From NCBI GenBank assembly GCA_023428425.1, contig JAEYYP010000067.1, forward strand, positions 1 through 10,643: a DNA stretch of 10,643 nt, written 5' to 3'. The DNA is from Pseudomonadota bacterium. GTDB taxonomy: Bacteria; Pseudomonadota; Alphaproteobacteria; Rhizobiales; Devosiaceae. The position numbers and the translations under genes were made by a program. A model generated the notes under the pieces. The model was not told the origin of the DNA. It ran no database searches and saw only the letters and a list, made by a program, of their open reading frames with translations. Below, one piece after another: positions 7,685-10,643 of the stretch (the first letter of the stretch is position 1; each line of letters begins with the position of its first letter).

Positions 7685-8992
7685 TCAGCGCCGGACCAGC
7701 CGCGCAACGAAGAACCCGTCGAGCGTTCCGCTATCCCCAGATTGTGGCGAGGGCACCGGCAAGCCGGGGTGCGTACGCACTGTGCCATCGCCGCGGATCG
7801 CCGCCTCGAGGCCCGGCAGTTCGCTGGCCAGGATGGGGTCGATGGCGACATCGTCGCGGCCGGAAAGCCAGGCCAGGTGCCCTTCGCCCTCCTGCGGCTC
7901 GAGCGAGCAGACGCAGTAGACCAGCGTGCCGCCCGGCTTGAGCCAGCCCAGCGCCCGGGTGATGAAGCGCTTCTGGATGGCGGCGCGCCCGGCAATGTCG
8001 GTGATCGAGCGGTGCCAGATCACTTCGGGGTGGCGGCGGAAGGTGCCGGTGGCCGAGCATGGCGCATCGAGCAGGATGGCGTCGAAGGGTTCGGCCGGCT
8101 GCCATTCGAGCGCATCGGCGGTGACCAGTTCGGCGGCATAGCCGAGGCGCCCGAGGTTGTCGCCCAGCCGCTTCATGCGCTCGGCGTCACTGTCGAGCGC
8201 CGTGACCGCGTAGCCAGCCTTGGCCAGTTGCGCCGTCTTGCCGCCGGGGGCGGCACAGAGATCGAGGACGCGGGCACCGGCAGCGCGCCGGATCAGCCGC
8301 GCCGGAATGGCCGCGGCGGCGTCCTGCACCCACCAGCGGCCCTCGACATACCCCGGCAACGCCTCGACCGGGCGGTCGCGGTTCTCGATGCGCACCGTGT
8401 CCGCGAGGATCGGGATGGCCCCCAGCGCTTCGATCAGCGCGGGGTCGTTGTCCTTCAGCGTCAGGTCGAGCGGTGCCCCTTCGACCAGCGCCACGGCGAA
8501 ATCCTCGATGGCGTCTTCGCCATAGGTATCGCGCCACAGCGGGCCGAGCGCTTCGGGGAACAGGGCCTGGTGCGGCAGGTGGCGCAACTGGTGCGCCTCA
8601 CCCTGGGCCCGGCGCAGCACGGCGTTCACCAGCTTGGCGAAGGGTTGCGAGCGGGTATCCTTCCGCGCCGCCTCGACAGCGAGGAAGATCGCCGAGTGGT
8701 CGCCGAGCTCGGGCAGGAACACAAGGTGCGCGAGCGACAGCCGGAGAATCGCCTCGAGCGGCCCGGACTTCTTGGGCACGCCGCGGTCGAGATACTTGGC
8801 CAGCATCAGGTTGATCTGGCCGTGGCGGCGCAGCGCCGTGGTCACCAGCCGGTTGGCCAGCGCCCGATCACGCCCCTCGGCGATCTCGGATGATGAAAAG
8901 GGGACGAAGTTCGCCCCCCTCAGCACCTCGCCCAGCCGTTCGGCGGCGAGAAGCCGGAGCGCCAGCCCCGGCGGGTTCTTCTGCTTCTTCAA
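7685..8992 (-). CDS. rsmB: 16S rRNA (cytosine(967)-C(5))-methyltransferase RsmB
   Basis: This enzyme transfers a methyl group from S-adenosylmethionine to C5 of a 16S rRNA cytosine (C967 in E. coli numbering) during 30S assembly. The 435 residues match the RsmB length (E. coli 429). The N-terminal ~135 residues are the NusB-like RNA-binding domain. The methyltransferase domain shows motif I VLDLCAAPGGKTAQL at 242-256 (SAM binding), motif IV DAPCSATG at 309-316 (Cys312) and motif VI YCVCS at 359-363 (Cys362, the expected nucleophile). Both cysteines required in m5C RNA methyltransferases are therefore present. The C terminus DGFFVARL at 425-432 is typical. The start is TTG at 8992, the first start codon after the htpX stop, with AAGG 7 bases upstream. 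The gene is probably co-transcribed with htpX, which ends 18 bp away in the same frame. Confidence 0.96.
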   Translation of the reverse strand: MKKQKNPPGLALRLLAAERLGEVLRGANFVPFSSSEIAEGRDRALANRLVTTALRRHGQINLMLAKYLDRGVPKKSGPLEAILRLSLAHLVFLPELGDHSAIFLAVEAARKDTRSQPFAKLVNAVLRRAQGEAHQLRHLPHQALFPEALGPLWRDTYGEDAIEDFAVALVEGAPLDLTLKDNDPALIEALGAIPILADTVRIENRDRPVEALPGYVEGRWWVQDAAAAIPARLIRRAAGARVLDLCAAPGGKTAQLAKAGYAVTALDSDAERMKRLGDNLGRLGYAAELVTADALEWQPAEPFDAILLDAPCSATGTFRRHPEVIWHRSITDIAGRAAIQKRFITRALGWLKPGGTLVYCVCSLEPQEGEGHLAWLSGRDDVAIDPILASELPGLEAAIRGDGTVRTHPGLPVPSPQSGDSGTLDGFFVARLVRR

Positions 8993-9010
8993 GCTTCGAC
9001 CTTGTTGGCC

Positions 9011-10003
9011 TCAGCCCCAGGGGCCGCGACGAGTTGCGTTGTCCGCCTCACTAGCACCGGTGGAAGGCACGCGCCACCCGCCGCCATTTTCGCGTGGCGC
9101 CGGACGCGCCGGCTGGGCGACGCGCGGGGCCGGACGGCGGCCGGTATTGTCGACCCGCATCTCGCCCGCCTGCTTCTGCAGCGCCGCGATGCGGTTGTGC
9201 ACGTCCGGATGGGTCGAGAACAGATTGTCCATCCGCTGCCCGTTGAGCGGGTTGAAGATGTACATGTGGGCCTGGGCGGGGTTGCGCTCGGCCGCGATGT
9301 TGACCGTGCGCTGGGCCAACTGGCTGATCTTGTTGAGCGCCGAAGCCAGCGCCAGCGGATCGCCCATGATCGCGCCGCCATCCTTGTCGGCCTCGTACTC
9401 ACGCGTCCGGCTGACGGCCATCTGCACCAGCATAGCCGCGATGGGGGCGATTAACACCGCTAGCAACGCGCCGATGGGGCCGAGCGGATTGTCGCGATTG
9501 TTGCCGCCACCGAAGAACAGGCCGAACTGCGCCAGCATCGAGATCGCGCCCGCGAAGGTCGCGGTGATCGTCATGGTCAGCGTGTCGCGGTTCTTGATGT
9601 GCGCCAGCTCGTGCGCGATCACCGCCGCCACTTCGCGGGGTTCGAGGTAGCGCAGCAGGCCCGCGCTCACCGCCACGGCGGCGTTTTGCGGGTCGCGGCC
9701 GGTGGCGAAGGCATTGGGCTGATCGGTGTCGATGACGTAGAGCTTCGGTGTCGGAATGCCGGCGCGCTGGCTCAGCGCCTCGACGGTGCGGTAGAGGTCG
9801 GGCTGCCGGCGCGGATCCACCTCATGGGCGTTCTGCATGCGCAGCACCATCTTGTCCGAGTTCCAGTAGGCGAACACGTTGGTGAGCGCGGCTACGACAA
9901 AGGCGATCAACATGCCGCTCTGGCCGCCGACGAGATAGCCCAACCCCATGAAAAGGGCCGTGAGCGCTGCGAGCAGGACCGTGGTGCGGAGAAAGTTGAG
10001 CAT
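9011..10003 (-). CDS. htpX: Zinc metalloprotease HtpX (M48B family), inner membrane
   Basis: HtpX is an integral inner-membrane endoprotease that degrades misfolded membrane proteins under heat or envelope stress, alongside FtsH. The 330-residue product has two N-terminal hydrophobic segments (about 5-26 and 29-47). The zinc motif HELAH is at 131-135, with Glu132 catalytic and both His ligands. Two more hydrophobic segments follow (about 143-165 and 176-197). The third ligand Glu202 lies in REYEAD, and the family's FSTHPDVHNRIAAL is at 262-275. The last ~45 residues are rich in Pro, Arg and Gly and probably disordered, longer than in E. coli HtpX (293 residues). I chose ATG at 10003 because MLNFLRT is the usual HtpX beginning; a longer frame from 10045 adds 14 unrelated residues. 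The Shine-Dalgarno is weak. A heat-shock-type promoter lies upstream, and rsmB follows in the same transcript. Confidence 0.97.
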   Translation of the reverse strand: MLNFLRTTVLLAALTALFMGLGYLVGGQSGMLIAFVVAALTNVFAYWNSDKMVLRMQNAHEVDPRRQPDLYRTVEALSQRAGIPTPKLYVIDTDQPNAFATGRDPQNAAVAVSAGLLRYLEPREVAAVIAHELAHIKNRDTLTMTITATFAGAISMLAQFGLFFGGGNNRDNPLGPIGALLAVLIAPIAAMLVQMAVSRTREYEADKDGGAIMGDPLALASALNKISQLAQRTVNIAAERNPAQAHMYIFNPLNGQRMDNLFSTHPDVHNRIAALQKQAGEMRVDNTGRRPAPRVAQPARPAPRENGGGWRVPSTGASEADNATRRGPWG

Positions 10004-10045
10004 GACCCGTAAGTCTTGTACCTCGTTTCGAGTTCTACCGCCCAA

Positions 10046-10077
10046 TAGATGGGACGGTGCAAGGTTCCCCGCAAGGG
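10046..10077 (-). promoter_or_regulatory. Candidate heat-shock (RpoH/sigma-32) promoter of htpX
   Basis: On the minus strand CCCTTGCG (10077-10070) and TCCCATCTA (10054-10046) are separated by 15 bp. The E. coli sigma-32 consensus is CCCTTGAA, 13-17 bp, CCCCATNTA. The -10 box differs at one base and the -35 at two, both in the less conserved AA. Transcription would begin near 10039, about 36 bases ahead of the htpX ATG. Heat-shock control of htpX is established in E. coli, which makes the assignment sensible. The site occupies the 96-bp divergent gap with the DUF1674 gene. I saw no equally good promoter facing that gene. Confidence 0.6.
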
Positions 10078-10099
10078 ACTCTGTCCGAAGGGTAATGTG

Positions 10100-10294
10100 A
10101 TGAGCGACGACCCGAACACTCCGCCCCGCCCGCTCAGTCCGGCAGCCGCGCGGGCCCTCGCCGAAGCGGCGGCGCGTCGCGACGAGATCGATCGCAAGGC
10201 GGCCGAGGGCAAGGACGAAAGAGGCGGCCGCGGCGGCCTCGACCCGGCGCGCTACGGCGACTGGGAAATCAAGGGCCTGACGGCGGACTTCTGA
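10100..10294 (+). CDS. DUF1674 protein, SdhAF4-type succinate dehydrogenase assembly factor
   Basis: The 64-residue protein ends in the conserved DUF1674 signature RGGRGGLDPARYGDWEIKGL (41-60) followed by TADF. The N-terminal half is Pro/Ala/Glu-rich, probably disordered then helical. Eukaryotic and bacterial members (SdhAF4/Sdh8) bind the flavinylated SdhA subunit and help its assembly with SdhB while limiting stray oxidation. That role here is inferred from the family. The start is ATG 10100, with GAAGG (10088-10092) 7 bases upstream. An in-frame ATG at 10049 would add 17 unrelated residues, lacks a Shine-Dalgarno and falls in the htpX promoter, so I rejected it. GTG at 10097 is a minor alternative. 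The gene stands alone, divergent from htpX. Confidence 0.93.
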   Translation: MSDDPNTPPRPLSPAAARALAEAAARRDEIDRKAAEGKDERGGRGGLDPARYGDWEIKGLTADF

Positions 10295-10300
10295 GAGACT

Positions 10301-10482
10301 GGTCGATCAACGGCAGCCCGCCTGGCGGGGAGGGTACGGGCCGGTCCGGCCCTGAACCGTTGACCGGGGTGTGCAGCCCACGCGGTTTGCGAGTGGGAAG
10401 CCTCTGTGGCGGGCCAAGAGGTACGTGAGCTGCACGCCGCGATCAGCGGGGGACGGAGAGGCGGGCCGTGGCCCGTCTCTCC
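10301..10482 (+). ncRNA. Candidate structured RNA or structured 3' UTR, unassigned
   Basis: The 237-bp gap between the DUF1674 gene and the transporter has no credible gene but dense inverted repeats. Module 1: TCAACGG (10307-10313) pairs with CCGTTGA (10357-10363). It encloses hairpins CCCGC/GCGGG (10317-10329) and GGGCCG/CGGCCC (10338-10352). Module 2: a 10-bp stem pairs 10368-10377 with 10429-10438. It encloses one hairpin at 10378-10396 (CCA, CGC / GCG, TGG with an AG bulge) and a second at 10401-10421 (CCTCT/AGAGG plus TGG/CCA). A 13-bp hairpin follows at 10455-10482. Pairs 10370-10436, 10400-10422 and 10461-10476 are G-U if read from the + strand but A-C mismatches from the other strand, so + is favoured. 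I do not recognise the family: it lacks the hallmarks of 6S, SRP, RNase P, tmRNA and the riboswitches I know. High GC makes chance pairing easy, hence the modest confidence. Confidence 0.35.
10455..10482. terminator. GC-rich hairpin between convergent genes, possible bidirectional terminator
   Basis: GGAGAGGCGGGCC (10455-10467) pairs with GGCCCGTCTCTCC (10470-10482) over 13 positions, one of them G-U on the + strand, around a 2-base gap (effective loop of about 4). It is the strongest hairpin in the window and lies between the converging DUF1674 and ammonium-transporter genes, where a shared terminator is expected. Neither side has a T run, so it is not a canonical intrinsic terminator. It may stabilise 3' ends or work with Rho. 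Confidence 0.45.
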
Positions 10483-10520
10483 GGCTGGCTGCGGCGGGCG
10501 GGGAGGAGCACCGACCACCG

Positions 10521-10538
10521 CATCAGTTGCATCAGTTG
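10521..10538. repeat. Tandem duplication of a 9-bp unit across the transporter stop codon
   Basis: CATCAGTTG occurs twice back to back at 10521-10529 and 10530-10538. On the minus strand each copy reads CAACTGATG and supplies AAC TGA in the same frame, so the final Asn-stop of the ammonium transporter is followed nine bases later by a second in-frame Asn-stop. It looks like a small slippage duplication that leaves the protein unchanged. Confidence 0.85.
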
Positions 10539-10642
10539 TAGGCGCGTTCGCCGTGGCTGGAGAGATCGAGTCCGTCCGACTCCGCCGATTCCGGCACGCG
10601 GGCCCCGCCGAACACCGCCTTGACGATCAGCATGGCGATGAA
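10532..10642 (-). CDS. amt: Ammonium transporter (Amt family), C-terminal 36 residues, cut by window edge
   Basis: Only the end of the gene is present; the 5' part lies beyond the right edge. The visible peptide begins in a hydrophobic stretch FIAMLIVKAVFGG, the end of the last membrane helix. It then has a short acidic cytoplasmic tail ending GLDLSSHGERAYN, the hallmark Amt/AmtB terminus. In the family this tail couples the trimer's subunits and contacts the PII protein GlnK. The product would conduct ammonium/ammonia across the inner membrane. In proteobacteria amtB usually follows glnK, which would lie to the right of the window; this cannot be seen. The stop is TGA at 10534-10532, followed by a duplicated in-frame stop. 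Confidence 0.92.
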   Translation of the reverse strand, partial: FIAMLIVKAVFGGARVPESAESDGLDLSSHGERAYN

Positions 10643-10643
10643 G

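Noticed and set aside
10017..10045. A + strand promoter for the DUF1674 gene starting at TTGTAC
   Set aside because: No acceptable -10 box at 16-18 bp spacing; too weak to report.
10301..10482. 6S RNA, SRP RNA, RNase P RNA, tmRNA, cobalamin, purine or hammerhead assignments for the structured gap
   Set aside because: None of their conserved core sequences, as I know them, is present, and the fold does not match. Left unassigned.
10252..10518. An 88-codon - strand frame covering the structured gap
   Set aside because: No Shine-Dalgarno, no family resemblance, and it overlaps the conserved C terminus of the DUF1674 gene antisense.

Overview
This is a GC-rich chromosomal window that reads as ordinary core genome from an alphaproteobacterium, most likely of the order Hyphomicrobiales (Devosia-like). 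The pointers are a very large NAD-dependent glutamate dehydrogenase of the ~1,600-residue class, the order rsmB - heparinase II/III-family gene - purH, a DUF1674 (SdhAF4-type) gene beside htpX, and frequent GC-rich codons and TTG starts. The taxonomic call is inferred from remembered family and gene-order knowledge. No mobile element, prophage, CRISPR array, tRNA or rRNA is visible.

Layout. (1) 1-4224, + strand: the 3' nearly nine-tenths of the NAD-glutamate dehydrogenase gene, cut by the left edge. (2) It meets purH (4231-5817, - strand) tail to tail with only 6 bp between stops. (3) In front of purH lies a clear ZTP (pfl) riboswitch, 5844-5914, so purH should be controlled by the AICAR-derived alarmone ZTP. 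A terminator-like hairpin separates this leader from the gene upstream. (4) Further upstream on the same strand come a cytoplasmic heparinase II/III-family protein with its own candidate promoter, then rsmB (16S rRNA m5C967 methyltransferase), then htpX (membrane zinc protease). htpX and rsmB are 18 bp apart and in the same frame. htpX has a good match to a heat-shock (sigma-32/RpoH) promoter. (5) A divergent 64-residue DUF1674 gene, an SDH assembly factor, follows on + at 10100-10294. (6) 10295-10531 has no gene but is full of nested inverted repeats. (7) The right edge carries the last 36 codons of an ammonium transporter on the - strand.

How the genes relate. Several functions concern nitrogen and central metabolism: glutamate deamination, ammonium uptake, purine synthesis under ZTP control and SDH maturation. 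The htpX-rsmB pair looks like a heat-shock/translation-quality unit. There is no evidence that they form one system.

The most interesting non-coding features are the ZTP riboswitch with a plausible translational switch, and an unassigned structured element at 10301-10482. That element holds two successive three-way-junction-like folds followed by a 13-bp hairpin. Its G-U pairs favour transcription from the + strand. I could not match it to a known RNA family from memory.
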